From contig JALHHX010000001.1 of the NCBI GenBank assembly GCA_022837245.1, forward strand, positions 1-51,451: a stretch of DNA of 51,451 bases. The letters are read 5' to 3'. The position numbers were made by a program, and so were the translations under genes. The DNA comes from Lentisphaerota bacterium. GTDB taxonomy: Bacteria > Verrucomicrobiota > Kiritimatiellia > RFP12 > UBA3636. Numbering within the stretch: the first letter of the stretch is position 1; each line of letters begins with the position of its first letter. Under the pieces are notes generated by a model that searched no databases, had not been told where the DNA came from, and saw only the letters and a list, made by a program, of their open reading frames with translations. This document shows positions 14,757 to 24,346 of the stretch, in pieces.

Positions 14757-17700
14757 ATGAACTCTAAAAAGAGAAATGCCGCGACCGCCTCCTTGGTCCT
14801 CGCTATCGTTCTCCTCGTGATTATGATCCACTCGCGCGAGGAGCAGCCGAAATCCGCAACTGGCCATAACGACGGGGCAAAACCACGCGTCGCAACCACC
14901 TTGCTGGCGCTTCAGGAATCGGGGGAACCTCGCGGAACCATAAGCGAGCCCCTGCATATGACCGGCGACGAATCCACGGCGCTCCGCCGGGCGTTCATGG
15001 CGGAATTCGCGGCTTCGAACGCAGCCGCACGCGCAAAAGGCGAATTCCTCTATGCGGGGCGGAGTGTGGACTCTGCCACATCTGGCCGTGCGACTGGGTT
15101 CGCCCAGCCGCACGATTACGAGTCAATGGGTGGGTTCGCGCCCTTCGTGGTGCAGCTCAAGGACACACCGCAATCCTCCGATTACCGCGAGATATTCGGC
15201 GACGTCGCGCTGTCTTCATATGTGCCGCCACGTGGCTATGTGCTGCTGCTCACGGAGAAGCAACTTGCGAGGATAAACGCAATGGATTCCGTCCGGACAA
15301 CATTCGAAGTCACCCCCGATTACAAACTGGAGCCGTTTCTAGTCTGGCTGAAGAACGAGTCCGAAAAGGATCCCGCGATGAACGTCTCGATCCGGCTTTT
15401 CGACGTTGCAATCGAAGAAGCGGTAATCAAGCGGCTGAAGGCGATCGCTCCGGGAATCGGGAAAATGAAAACCTTCGACGGCGCCATGCGGCTCGCGGGA
15501 GAGGCGCGGCTTTCGCAACTCGCGGCTATCGCGCAAATCGGAGGGGTGGAGTGGATAGAGGAGCGGTCGAAGCCGAAACTTTTCAACAATCTTGCCGTGC
15601 TTGATCCGCGGATGAACGTCAAACGAGTCTGGGAAGACTGGGGACTCCATGGCGAAGGCGAGATCGTGGGACATGCCGACACCGGGCTAGACACAGGAGA
15701 CACCGCCACGTTGCACCCGGACATGCGTGGACGCGTGACGGGCACGGCAACGTGGAACGGCCGCGGCACATGGAACGACCTGCATTTGCATGGCACTCAT
15801 ACGGCAGGCAGTATTATAGGGGACGGCACACTGAGCGGCGGCGCGGTCAAAGGCGTGGCATACAAGTCGCACCTGTTCCACCAATCACTTGGCACCGTGA
15901 ATAACACCCTAGAAGTGCCATACGATCCGGCGTTCCTACTTGACGAAGCCGCGCAGGCCGGCGCACGCGTGCATTCCGACAGCTGGGGTTCGTCTGTTTT
16001 TGGGTTATACACCTCGTTCGATGAAATGTTCGACAGCTACGTTTGGGGCAACCAGAATTTCCTGCCGGTGGTCTCCGCAGGCAATGATGGTATGGACGGG
16101 AACTACACTCAGGACGCCAAGGACTATCTTGACTGGTACGGCATAGTAATCCCCGACGCCATAACCAACGGAGTGATCGATTCAATGTCAATTGGCTCGC
16201 CCGCCCAGGCCAAGAACTCCCTGGCAGTCGGCGCAACTGAAAGCGACAGGCTTTCCGGGAGCATGAGCTGGCGCACCTGGGGTTCGACATGGCCAGGAAG
16301 CTACAAAAACAGTCCGATAAAAGACGATATTGTATCAGTCGGGATCACCGAAGGCGGCGTGTACCATCAGGGCATGGCCGCGTTCTCAAGCCGCGGACCC
16401 ACGTTCTGCGGACGCGTCAAGCCCGACGTCACGGCACCGGGATGCGACGTCCTTTCAACGCGCTACACGGTCGGCTCAAAATACGGATGGGGCTCGTACA
16501 GCCCCAATCCTCGCTACTACAACTACTACGGCGGCACCAGCATGTCATGTCCGCTTGTAGCCGGTGCCGCGGCGCTTGTGCGGGAACATCTAGCCAAACG
16601 CGTGGGGATTGCCGAACCCACCGCCGCGCTTGTCAGGGCGGCCTTGATCAACGGCTCCGCATCCATCACCCCGGGACAATACGGCACGGGCGAATTCCGC
16701 GAAATTCCGGAACAGAGCCCCAACGGCGTCGAGGGATGGGGACAAGTAAACCTAGGCAATTCTCTATATGCTCCTCTTTCAGGCAACATCTTCTACGACA
16801 GGATATCAAACGGAACACTCAAGACGGGGAATTCCGACTTCATAGAAGTAACCGTGATAAACACGAACGCGCCCCTTAAGGCGACCCTTGCATGGGCAGA
16901 TTACCCAGCCCGCCCCGCAGCGGCGTATTACTCCGAGTTGGTTAACGACCTTGATCTGTTTATCGAAGCCCCTTCTGGGGCCAACTTCTGGGGCAACGGC
17001 ATCGAAGGCGGCGACCGAACGAACAATGTGGAGAAGATCGTCGTCGAGAACCCAGAGCCGGGGATCTACCGCATCCTGGTAATTGGAGCCAACATTATGG
17101 TAACGGGCTCACAACCGGCCTTGGTGGTGACGGGCGGAGTGGACGGCATTGATCCAATTATAGTGCCGCGTTTAATCGAGGACACGACGCCGATCCACAG
17201 CGGTTACGAAGCGGTTTTGATGATTAATTCGGTTATCCCATACGAAGGAAGAAACTCCGTGGATTTCTCGTGGGCAATCGGCAATGCCAACATGGCAACC
17301 GGAGCTTGGACTCATGCCGCCGTCTCAGCCGAAGCAGATGGGCAGACGTACCAACACATCATCTCTGGAGATACGCCGCCGGGCGAGGTTTACTATGCGT
17401 GGAACGTGCCTGGCACGGCAGATCCAATCATCAACAGCTTCACGATCATTCCTTTTGAGGTAGCCCCGAGCATGGTGTCGCATACATTCGGCTACGTCGG
17501 GGGTGTCACCAACTTCACAATCACGGCCAACACCTCTTGGAATGCGGAAAGCACAAACAGCTGGATAGTGGTCGCGCCAGACGCCGGGGCGGGCAACGAA
17601 TTTGTCGAGCTCGGTGCTTTGACCAATTATGCTCCTGTACCGCGCAATGGGCTAATAGTTATTTCCGGGGGCGATGTGACCAACGAACTGGCAGTGTTTC

Positions 17701-17978
17701 AGGAGGCCTGGAGTAAAATACCCGATCCGCCCATGCTTGCCAGCCCCGTTTTCGCCATGTCAGGCACAGAAGTTTCCATAACCTTCTCCGGCGAACGCAA
17801 CAACGCCTACACGTTGCAGTGGCGCGAATCGCTCTCGGAAGGCGCTTGGCTTGATCTGACTTCGACGACGGTCCACGGAGACGGCCCGGTCACGCTGGCG
17901 GCGAGCGTCTTCCCAGGCCACACCGGGCTGCCCGCCACTGCGTTCTTCCGCGTCAAATCCACACCCCTCGTGGAATAA
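14757..17978 (+). CDS. membrane-anchored subtilisin-family serine protease (S8)
   Basis: 1073 residues. A short basic N-terminus and one hydrophobic segment (about 11-24) form a signal or anchor. A long propeptide-like region follows. The catalytic triad is D308 (GHADTG), H345 (HGTHTAG) and S595 (GGTSMSCP). Asn in SAGNDG is the likely oxyanion residue. After the protease domain come a beta-sandwich (TWADYPA...LVNDLDLFIEAPSG, as in Kp43-type subtilases), a BACON-like module (about 900-990, with FTITANTSWNAES) and a C-terminal beta module. AAGGGGAC precedes the ATG. It is probably exported and involved in protein degradation outside the cytoplasm; substrates are unknown. All key residues are intact. 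Confidence 0.9.
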   Translation: MNSKKRNAATASLVLAIVLLVIMIHSREEQPKSATGHNDGAKPRVATTLLALQESGEPRGTISEPLHMTGDESTALRRAFMAEFAASNAAARAKGEFLYAGRSVDSATSGRATGFAQPHDYESMGGFAPFVVQLKDTPQSSDYREIFGDVALSSYVPPRGYVLLLTEKQLARINAMDSVRTTFEVTPDYKLEPFLVWLKNESEKDPAMNVSIRLFDVAIEEAVIKRLKAIAPGIGKMKTFDGAMRLAGEARLSQLAAIAQIGGVEWIEERSKPKLFNNLAVLDPRMNVKRVWEDWGLHGEGEIVGHADTGLDTGDTATLHPDMRGRVTGTATWNGRGTWNDLHLHGTHTAGSIIGDGTLSGGAVKGVAYKSHLFHQSLGTVNNTLEVPYDPAFLLDEAAQAGARVHSDSWGSSVFGLYTSFDEMFDSYVWGNQNFLPVVSAGNDGMDGNYTQDAKDYLDWYGIVIPDAITNGVIDSMSIGSPAQAKNSLAVGATESDRLSGSMSWRTWGSTWPGSYKNSPIKDDIVSVGITEGGVYHQGMAAFSSRGPTFCGRVKPDVTAPGCDVLSTRYTVGSKYGWGSYSPNPRYYNYYGGTSMSCPLVAGAAALVREHLAKRVGIAEPTAALVRAALINGSASITPGQYGTGEFREIPEQSPNGVEGWGQVNLGNSLYAPLSGNIFYDRISNGTLKTGNSDFIEVTVINTNAPLKATLAWADYPARPAAAYYSELVNDLDLFIEAPSGANFWGNGIEGGDRTNNVEKIVVENPEPGIYRILVIGANIMVTGSQPALVVTGGVDGIDPIIVPRLIEDTTPIHSGYEAVLMINSVIPYEGRNSVDFSWAIGNANMATGAWTHAAVSAEADGQTYQHIISGDTPPGEVYYAWNVPGTADPIINSFTIIPFEVAPSMVSHTFGYVGGVTNFTITANTSWNAESTNSWIVVAPDAGAGNEFVELGALTNYAPVPRNGLIVISGGDVTNELAVFQEAWSKIPDPPMLASPVFAMSGTEVSITFSGERNNAYTLQWRESLSEGAWLDLTSTTVHGDGPVTLAASVFPGHTGLPATAFFRVKSTPLVE

Positions 17979-18050
17979 ATGCGTGGATAAATGGGTCAAT
18001 ACGCCCGGCATCTCAATTGTTCCACCATTTACCCATGAATTACATGCCCG

Positions 18051-18080
18051 TTGCGCATGTTGGGGGATACATGGTATTAT
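18051..18080 (+). promoter_or_regulatory. candidate promoter of the MoxR operon
   Basis: TTGCGC (18051-18056) and TATTAT (18075-18080) are 18 bases apart. They lie about 15 bases upstream of the AGGAGA ribosome site of the MoxR gene. Confidence 0.35.
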
Positions 18081-18105
18081 CAGGGCATATTGACAGGAGA
18101 CGGTT

Positions 18106-19098
18106 TTGAGTGGAAATAAAGAGCATTGCGAGAACGAGCCCGCTGATGGCGTCGATTTGAAGAAGCTGGACGGTCAGGCGGCAGTGGTCGCTTTAAGGCG
18201 CAATCTTTCCAGCGTGATCCGTGGCAAGGAAGAGAGTCTCGACATGCTGCTCACGGCGTTGATGGCGGAGGGACATGTGCTCATCGAGGACGTGCCAGGC
18301 ACGGGCAAGACGACGCTCGCCAAGGCATTGGCGGCCTCGTTGGACGCGAAGTTTTCGCGCATACAGTTCACTCCGGATCTGTTGCCGACCGACATCCTCG
18401 GGGGGATGGTATACAGAGCGTCGGACGGAGATTTCACGTTCCGCCCCGGCCCGGTCTTCGCCCACATCGTACTGGCCGACGAAATCAACAGGGCATCGCC
18501 GCGCACACAATCGGCCCTGCTCGAGGCGATGGCTGAGCGCCAGGTTTCCATCGAGGGCGTGACTAGCCGCCTCCCGCATCCGTTCATGGTCATGGCGACG
18601 CAAAACCCGGTGGAGTACAACGGAACTTACCCGCTCCCGGAGGCGCAGCTGGACCGCTTCTGCCTCAGAATGTCGCTGGGCTATCCACAACAAGGACGGG
18701 AGGTCGAGATACTGCAGTCGCACGCGACAGTCAAACCTCTCGACACGATCCACCCTGTTCTCAACGCCGAGGGGCTCGCGGAGCTGCAGCGCAGGGTGCG
18801 CATGGTGGGCGTGGAGCAATCGGTGCTCGAGTACATCGTGCACATCGTCGCCCGCACGCGCGGCGACAGCCGGCTGCGGCTCGGGGCAAGCCTGCGCGGC
18901 TCGCTGGATCTGCGGCGTTGCGCGCAGGCACGCGCGTTCCTCGACGGACGCGACCACGTCCGGCCAGACGATGTCCAGGCTCTGGCAGTGGCGGTGCTGG
19001 CTCACCGAATATCGGTCGACGCCAAGGCGCGACATTCAGGCTTCACAGGGACGGCCGCCGTGCAGGACGCCCTGCGCGCGGAGGCGGTTCCTGGATGA
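18106..19098 (+). CDS. MoxR-family AAA+ ATPase
   Basis: 330 residues, full length. Walker A is GTGKTT (65-70) and Walker B is VLADEIN (D125/E126), followed by the RASPRTQSALLEAM helix and the GTYPLPEAQLDRF signature of MoxR proteins. The start is a TTG with AGGAGA six bases upstream; no in-frame ATG or GTG is nearby. The stop overlaps the next ATG (ATGA). MoxR ATPases act as chaperones in protein maturation and are typically paired with DUF58 and transglutaminase membrane proteins, exactly as here. The client is unknown. Confidence 0.9.
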   Translation: MSGNKEHCENEPADGVDLKKLDGQAAVVALRRNLSSVIRGKEESLDMLLTALMAEGHVLIEDVPGTGKTTLAKALAASLDAKFSRIQFTPDLLPTDILGGMVYRASDGDFTFRPGPVFAHIVLADEINRASPRTQSALLEAMAERQVSIEGVTSRLPHPFMVMATQNPVEYNGTYPLPEAQLDRFCLRMSLGYPQQGREVEILQSHATVKPLDTIHPVLNAEGLAELQRRVRMVGVEQSVLEYIVHIVARTRGDSRLRLGASLRGSLDLRRCAQARAFLDGRDHVRPDDVQALAVAVLAHRISVDAKARHSGFTGTAAVQDALRAEAVPG

Positions 19099-20411
19099 AA
19101 GCCCGGCAGCCCATACGGTGGCGCCACTACCTCTATCCAGAAATCGGAGGTAGGATCGCGCGCCGCACATGGGTGGAATTCCGTTTCCCGTTCATACACT
19201 GGCTCCACTACATGACCTTTGGCTGGACGACTCGGAGACTCTTCGCGGTAACGTTGGTCGGTGTAGTCCCGATGGCATTTCTGTTCATGGCGGGATTCAA
19301 CATCGAGTCAGTCTCCATCATGTTCCCACTTGTGGCGGCGATTCTCGCCGCAGTGGTAATGGGATGGCTTTTGCGTCCGCGTGTTCAGTTCTCCGCAGAC
19401 ATCCCGCCCCGCGTGGAGCGTGGGCGGAGGTTTGCCGTGCGTTACGAAGTGCGCAACACGAGCCGCAGGCCGGCCGTGGACCTGGACGTTGGCGTGATGC
19501 GCTTCCCGATACTCACGGAGGAAGGCATCGGGGCGGCGCGCGTGCCGATGCTCCCGGCGGGCGCCAGCTGCATTGTGGAAAGCACCGGCGTGGGGCACTA
19601 CCGCGGATTGTACCGCCTGCCCCCGCTGCGGTGCCATACCGAATTCCCGTCAGGACTATGGCGCTGGGGACGGACGGACTGGAGCGAGCGCCATTTGAGC
19701 GTGTATCCCTCTTACACGCGTTTGCAGTCGCTCGATTTGCCGGAAGGGGCGCGAAACAGGATCGACATAGATTCAGCCAGCCAGCTTACGCGCTCCGCGC
19801 TTGAATTCCATGGATGCCGCGAATTCCGCCAAGGCGATTCCCTCCGCCATGTGCACGCGCGCTCGTCGGCGCGTATCGGCGCGCCGGTAATAAAGGAGTT
19901 CCAAGCGGAAGGAAGGGGACGGACGGCCATCGTCGTCGACACGTGGCGGCTGAGGCTCATGCCTGAAATGGGCTTCTTTTCGGATCCCGTGACCGAGGCC
20001 GCCCTGTCGCTGGCAGCCGCGGTGACAGATCATCTGGCACAGAGCGACCGCGAGCTCGAGCTGCTTGTGGCCGGACCCGGCGTCCACCGCTTCAAGAGCG
20101 CCGGCCGTGGCGGATTTATCGATGAAGTTCTGGACATTCTGGCGGCTGTCGAGACGAGCGGACGCGACACTCTGCAGCAGCTTGCACCTGTGCTCGTGGA
20201 CGAGATTCAGTCGATCGAGAGCGTCTGCATGATTCTCGTCCGCTGGGACAAACCGCGCTCAGATTTGGCTCGAACACTGGAGGCGCATGGCGTCGGCGTG
20301 AAGATAGTGCTTGTGACCCCGCCGAAATGCCGGCGTCCAGTGGATCTCCCGCAAGACGCCGTATGCGTCGACTGCCGCGCGGTTGAACGGGGGGAGGCGG
20401 TGACGCTGTGA
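19095..20411 (+). CDS. DUF58 membrane protein
   Basis: 438 residues. Two transmembrane segments lie in about 48-95 (VTLVGVVPMAFLFMAG, then SIMFPLVAAILAAVVMGWLL). A DUF58 signature follows at about 243-260 (REFRQGDSLRHVHARSSAR). The C-terminal part resembles a vWA-like fold (RTAIVVDT). DUF58 proteins are the usual partner of MoxR ATPases. The start at 19095 overlaps the moxR stop; upstream in-frame codons overlap the MoxR gene and are not credible as coding. Confidence 0.88.
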   Translation: MKARQPIRWRHYLYPEIGGRIARRTWVEFRFPFIHWLHYMTFGWTTRRLFAVTLVGVVPMAFLFMAGFNIESVSIMFPLVAAILAAVVMGWLLRPRVQFSADIPPRVERGRRFAVRYEVRNTSRRPAVDLDVGVMRFPILTEEGIGAARVPMLPAGASCIVESTGVGHYRGLYRLPPLRCHTEFPSGLWRWGRTDWSERHLSVYPSYTRLQSLDLPEGARNRIDIDSASQLTRSALEFHGCREFRQGDSLRHVHARSSARIGAPVIKEFQAEGRGRTAIVVDTWRLRLMPEMGFFSDPVTEAALSLAAAVTDHLAQSDRELELLVAGPGVHRFKSAGRGGFIDEVLDILAAVETSGRDTLQQLAPVLVDEIQSIESVCMILVRWDKPRSDLARTLEAHGVGVKIVLVTPPKCRRPVDLPQDAVCVDCRAVERGEAVTL

Positions 20412-22574
20412 CACGCCTTTTTTCCAATCCATTCCGCTCGAAGAAACGTAAACATGATGAGCGCCCCCCGGCGGAGCGCCCGCCACGCCCGCGTTCCGTG
20501 CCGCTTGTCTGCGGTCTGGTGCTCCTGTGGACCGTGCGCGGTTACAGCGGGGGCGGTTCGCAGGGGCTTCTAATCATCGTTGCTTTGGCCGTCGCGCTCG
20601 CAGTGGCGTTGCCGGTGTCGTTACCTTCGACCATGCGCGCGAAGATATGGAGCTATTTGGCGACGATGGCGTTGTGCCTTGCCGCGAACATCGACAGGCT
20701 CGGCTTGGAAGAAGGCGCGCGCGTGGTAGGTTCGATGGCGCGTTCGCACGACCGCGCCGCTACGATCGTGCTCGCGGCGGGGGTGGCGGCACTGTATTTC
20801 CGTCCTTCAAAAAGCGTTGTCACACTTGTGGGCGTGTCTATATTGCCCATGCTCTCGGTAGTCCTCGGACGCACGGCGGTCAACGGCGAAGTTGGCGCCG
20901 GGATGGGCTTCGCGGCGGCGGCTTTCGCCCTCGTGATTCTTGCCGACCAGTTCTGGCAAGCGTCGCTTCCACGCGCGCCAGTGGCCGGTCGTACCGGCGC
21001 TCACGAATTGGGGCTCAGGATGCTTTTTCCAGTCTTTTGGTTCGCGCTCGCGGCGGCGCTCACACCCACTGTGGTTTCATTTTCGGAATCGTTACGCACC
21101 ATGCTCTACGAAATGGCCGGGTTCAACCCGCCGCACCGCGAGTCCTCGTGGCGGAACCCCATGGCGCTTTCCGTCGCCTCACCCGCACGCGGATTCCCCT
21201 CGTATTTCCACATACTGATGGAGATAGGGGCTCCGCGCCAGCCGGGATATCTGCGCGAAGCGGTGTTCAGGTCGTATGCCCGGCGTCAGTGGACGGGGCC
21301 TTCGCAGATTTCGCAGGAACCGGTGGTTATCTCGAAATGGCCTGACGGAACAGAAACGGACACGCAGGTTTGGGTCTGGCACACGCTCGCAACCAACAGC
21401 GCCACGGCCACCGCGAGCGGTGCCACATGGAACTACAGACCGGCCGACGCCCGTTGGCTGACAGGACTCTGCCTGCCGGGGGGGGGCCTCGGCAGTCGCC
21501 GTTCCGGATGGCGTGGATCTGCTGGAGAACTCCGACGGCATCGTCTCGGCTGGCGGCGACACGCGTCCGACCGAATACAAGGTTTTCGTCGACGACGCCT
21601 CCGCGGGCGCCGCTTATCCCCTGCCGGATCCCGCCGGACTTGAGGAGTATCTGACGATACCGGAAGAACTTGCCCCTTCCGTGGCCGACTGGGCGCGTGG
21701 CTGCCCCGGGCTCGGCAAGACGACAACTGCAGGCGAGGCGATCCCGATCGTGGTTGATTATTTCCTGGAAAACTTTTCGTATGACCTCGGCAAGGGCTCG
21801 GATCCGGGAGAGCCGCTAGACACCTTCATGGAAGAGCGCGTGGGGCACTGCACGCTCTTCGCCAGCGCGGCGGCTTTAATGCTGCGGCACCGCGGGATTC
21901 CGACGAGGGTGGTGTCGGGATATTACTGCAGCGAACGCCATGAGTACACTGGTCTATGGGTCGTGCGCGAGCGCGACGGCCATGCGTGGTGCGAAGCGTG
22001 GGATTCCGCGCTGGGGCGCTGGAGGCTGGTGGAGGCGACGCCTGCTGATGGGCGTCCATCCGCTATGCCGAAGCCGGGGCGTTTGCGCAAGTACTGGGAG
22101 ATGGCGGGTTTCTTGATTAGGAGTTTTGTGGAAGCCCTGCGCGGATCGAATCCGCTGGTTTTTCTGGCACTCGTTATCGCCACGGTTTTCGAATGGGCGC
22201 GGAGGGCGCTCGCTTCGCCCTGGGGTCTGTTGTTGTTGGTGACGGCTCTGGGATGGCTTTCGTGGCGGATCCGGATGCGGAGGAAGGAAGGCGCCCGCGC
22301 CGACGAGGCGACGCGGCTTCGTGAAAAGGCGGTGTTAGCAATGGAGCGGCTCGAACGGTGCCGGATACCGCGGAATCTGCGGCGCGACGACCACGAACCG
22401 TGGTCGTCATGGTGGGCGCGTGTTGGCGCTGAGCTGCCTCCGGACAGCGCCGCCGGTTTCGGAGAACTGCTCGAAGAATACCAGACTCTGAGATACCGCG
22501 AACCATTCGACACCGCCAGGGCCCGCAAATGGCTATCAAACGCCCGGCGGGAAAACCTTGAAAAACGGGGATAA
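20408..22574 (+). pseudogene. TgpA-like transglutaminase membrane protein, frameshifted
   Basis: The GTG start overlaps the DUF58 stop (GTGA). The first frame (to about 21480) holds several transmembrane segments and the start of the periplasmic part. The second frame, open to 22574, holds the transglutaminase core with Cys in GHCTLFASAAALMLRHRG (codon 21848), His in DGHAWCEAW (codon 21981), a further membrane segment (ALASPWGLLLLVTALGWLSW) and a C-terminal domain. The frames join inside nine G (21478-21486); with eight, the product reads through as 721 residues (LCLPGGASAVAVPDGVDLLE). The third triad position is Glu (VEATP) where many homologues have Asp. Loss of one function, G-run slippage or an assembly error are all possible. 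Confidence 0.85.
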
Positions 22575-22618
22575 GATACCGGGGAATAAAATACTGAAAA
22601 ACGGGATGTTTTTTCTCT

Positions 22619-22638
22619 TTCCCAAATACTTTTGGGAA
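22619..22638. terminator. stem-loop between convergent genes
   Basis: TTCCCAAA-TACT-TTTGGGAA is a perfect 8-bp hairpin between the convergent transglutaminase and acyltransferase genes. A GTTTTTTCTC run lies just before it on the plus strand, not after it, so it is not a textbook terminator in that direction. Confidence 0.35.
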
Positions 22639-22666
22639 GGCGATCTGCCGGGCACTATGGTTATAA

Positions 22667-23440
22667 TCAAACAACCACCTCGGGGGGCATCTGAGCAGGG
22701 GGCACAGAGCCGACGGCTTTGGCGGGGATGCCCACGGCGAGCGAATTGGTGGGCAGGGGGCGCGTGACGACGGCACCCGCGCCCAACACGCACCTGTCGC
22801 CGACGTTTGCCCCGTCGAGCACGGTGACCCGCGCGCCTAGCCAGCAGTCGGCACCTATTGAAAGCGGCCCTTTAGTCTCCATACCAGTCTGCATTGCGAA
22901 TGGCAACGGCGATTCGTAGTCGTACTCGCCTCCGCTTAGCAGATAGGAAAAAGCGCCTATCATTGTTCCCGCGCCTACGGTTAGCTTGTTGGAGGAAAAC
23001 ACCACGCAGTTGGATGAGATGTTGACGTCGCGCTCCAGAACTATGCCGCCCCCCTTGCAATAGACGATGCTGTTGCGGCCTATATAGACGCCGGAGCCGA
23101 TGTCGATCCCGCTGTTGGAGTCGCCCTTCGCGTCGACCACCGCGTTGTCGTCGATCGTGACACCGTCGCCCAGTTTGATTTTGCCGGGATGGCGGAAGGA
23201 GACGTTCCTGCCTATGATGACTTTTTTTCCGCACTTCCCGAAGAATGGGCGGTAGAACACCCCGCGCAGGAAAAGTCCGAGCGAGCCGGGTGTCCCGCAG
23301 AACAGGATCACGGCAATCTCCATAAGCACGGCTTTCCACCGCGGCATCGGCCCGTAGGTTATTGCGAAGTATTTCGAAGCGGCGCCACCTCTGCCGCCCA
23401 TGGCGTTTTTCAGCTTGCTGGATGGAGCCGTTTCGTTCAT
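22667..23440 (-). CDS. hexapeptide-repeat acyltransferase
   Basis: 257 residues. After an N-terminal hydrophobic stretch (AVLMEIAVILFCGTPGSLGL) the protein is a left-handed beta-helix of hexapeptide repeats (IIGRNV, VTIDDNAVVDAKG, IDIGSGVYIGRNSIVY, LSIGADCWLGARVTVLDG, NVGDRCVLGAGAVVT), ending VGIPAKAVG as in O-acetyltransferases of the CysE/LacA/NodL group. Such enzymes acetylate sugars of capsules, O-antigen or peptidoglycan; the acceptor here is unknown. AAAGG lies seven bases before the ATG. It starts 12 bases after the Hedgehog-like gene, so the two are probably co-transcribed and may act on the same envelope polymer. Confidence 0.85.
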   Translation of the reverse strand: MNETAPSSKLKNAMGGRGGAASKYFAITYGPMPRWKAVLMEIAVILFCGTPGSLGLFLRGVFYRPFFGKCGKKVIIGRNVSFRHPGKIKLGDGVTIDDNAVVDAKGDSNSGIDIGSGVYIGRNSIVYCKGGGIVLERDVNISSNCVVFSSNKLTVGAGTMIGAFSYLLSGGEYDYESPLPFAMQTGMETKGPLSIGADCWLGARVTVLDGANVGDRCVLGAGAVVTRPLPTNSLAVGIPAKAVGSVPPAQMPPEVVV

Positions 23441-23452
23441 GTTTTTGCCTTT

Positions 23453-24346
23453 CTACTCTACCGTGGCGATGGTGGGTTGCGCGGCCACGCGCCTAGAATC
23501 GGCCTCGTCCTTGATGGCGGCGCGCATTTCGTGGGTGACGCGTTTGCCGTCGGGGCGGACCGATGCGTGGATGTGCGGCCCCGTGCCATTGGCGTTCTCG
23601 TAATACACCCAGTCGAAGCCAGCCTGCCATGCCAGTTTGGCCAGCTCCTCGTAGGCCGCGATTTTCTCAAAAGGCGTGAGCTTTTCCCCATGGAGGTTAT
23701 CAACCGTCAAGTCGATTGCGCGCCCCTGTCTATGCAGGGATTTGCTGGCGTGCACTCCGTTCTCGCGGTAAGCCTCTTGGACGCGCAGCTGCCACTTGCC
23801 GGTTGCCGCCACGAGGTTTGAAAGCCGCCGGAAGGGAATCTCCATTGCGGCATGCATCGAGTGGTCGCACTCGTCGTCGTCCTCATGGTCGTCGTTGTCG
23901 CTTTCCCACCAGACGCGCTCATCCTCCACATATACGAGATCGCGGCCAGCGGAGAAATCGACATCGGCGATCGCCACGGAAACGGAAGATTCCTTTTTGT
24001 TCGGTAGATACGTGTCACGTCGGAATTTTTCCGGTGCCTCGCGCACCGGCGAAAACAAATCGGGCACAACCACCTTTTTCCCCGACATTTCCTTGTCCGT
24101 ATCACCGTCCGAAAGCCCGTCCTCCGCGAACCAACCTCGAATGAAAACGCCTAGGGCGACGCCCACGAGCAACGTTCCGAGAAACTTGCCGCTTCCGCCG
24201 AAAAACAGCTGAAAATACTCTATATAATTCCTCCCGCCATGTATGTCCCTTTCCCGCGCGGCGCGGGTCTCGCGAACATGCGAAAGCGGGTTCTCCGCGC
24301 GCCGCGGCGATCTAGTGCGGCCTTCATGCGTGTTCTTTCCCATCAT
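23453..24346 (-). CDS. membrane-anchored bacterial Hedgehog-like peptidase
   Basis: 297 residues. A basic N-terminus and one membrane segment (about 53-71, KFLGTLLVGVALGVFIRGW) place the rest in the periplasm. Residues 125-265 align by eye with the Hedgehog signalling domain (HhN): DLVYVEDE, then LRVQEAYRENGVHASKSLH, GRAIDL and AGFDWVYYE...HIHASV, against LRVTEGWDEDGHHSEESLH, GRAVDI and AGFDWVYYE...HIHCSV of Sonic hedgehog. The zinc ligands H205, D212 and H260, the catalytic-type E250 and H199 and H258 are all kept. Two HhN calcium aspartates are replaced (R194, N196), but an acidic loop (149-161) is inserted. The fold is that of M15/LAS D,D-peptidases, so a peptidoglycan peptidase role is likely. 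It overlaps proC (ATGATG). Confidence 0.8.
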   Translation of the reverse strand: MMGKNTHEGRTRSPRRAENPLSHVRETRAARERDIHGGRNYIEYFQLFFGGSGKFLGTLLVGVALGVFIRGWFAEDGLSDGDTDKEMSGKKVVVPDLFSPVREAPEKFRRDTYLPNKKESSVSVAIADVDFSAGRDLVYVEDERVWWESDNDDHEDDDECDHSMHAAMEIPFRRLSNLVAATGKWQLRVQEAYRENGVHASKSLHRQGRAIDLTVDNLHGEKLTPFEKIAAYEELAKLAWQAGFDWVYYENANGTGPHIHASVRPDGKRVTHEMRAAIKDEADSRRVAAQPTIATVE

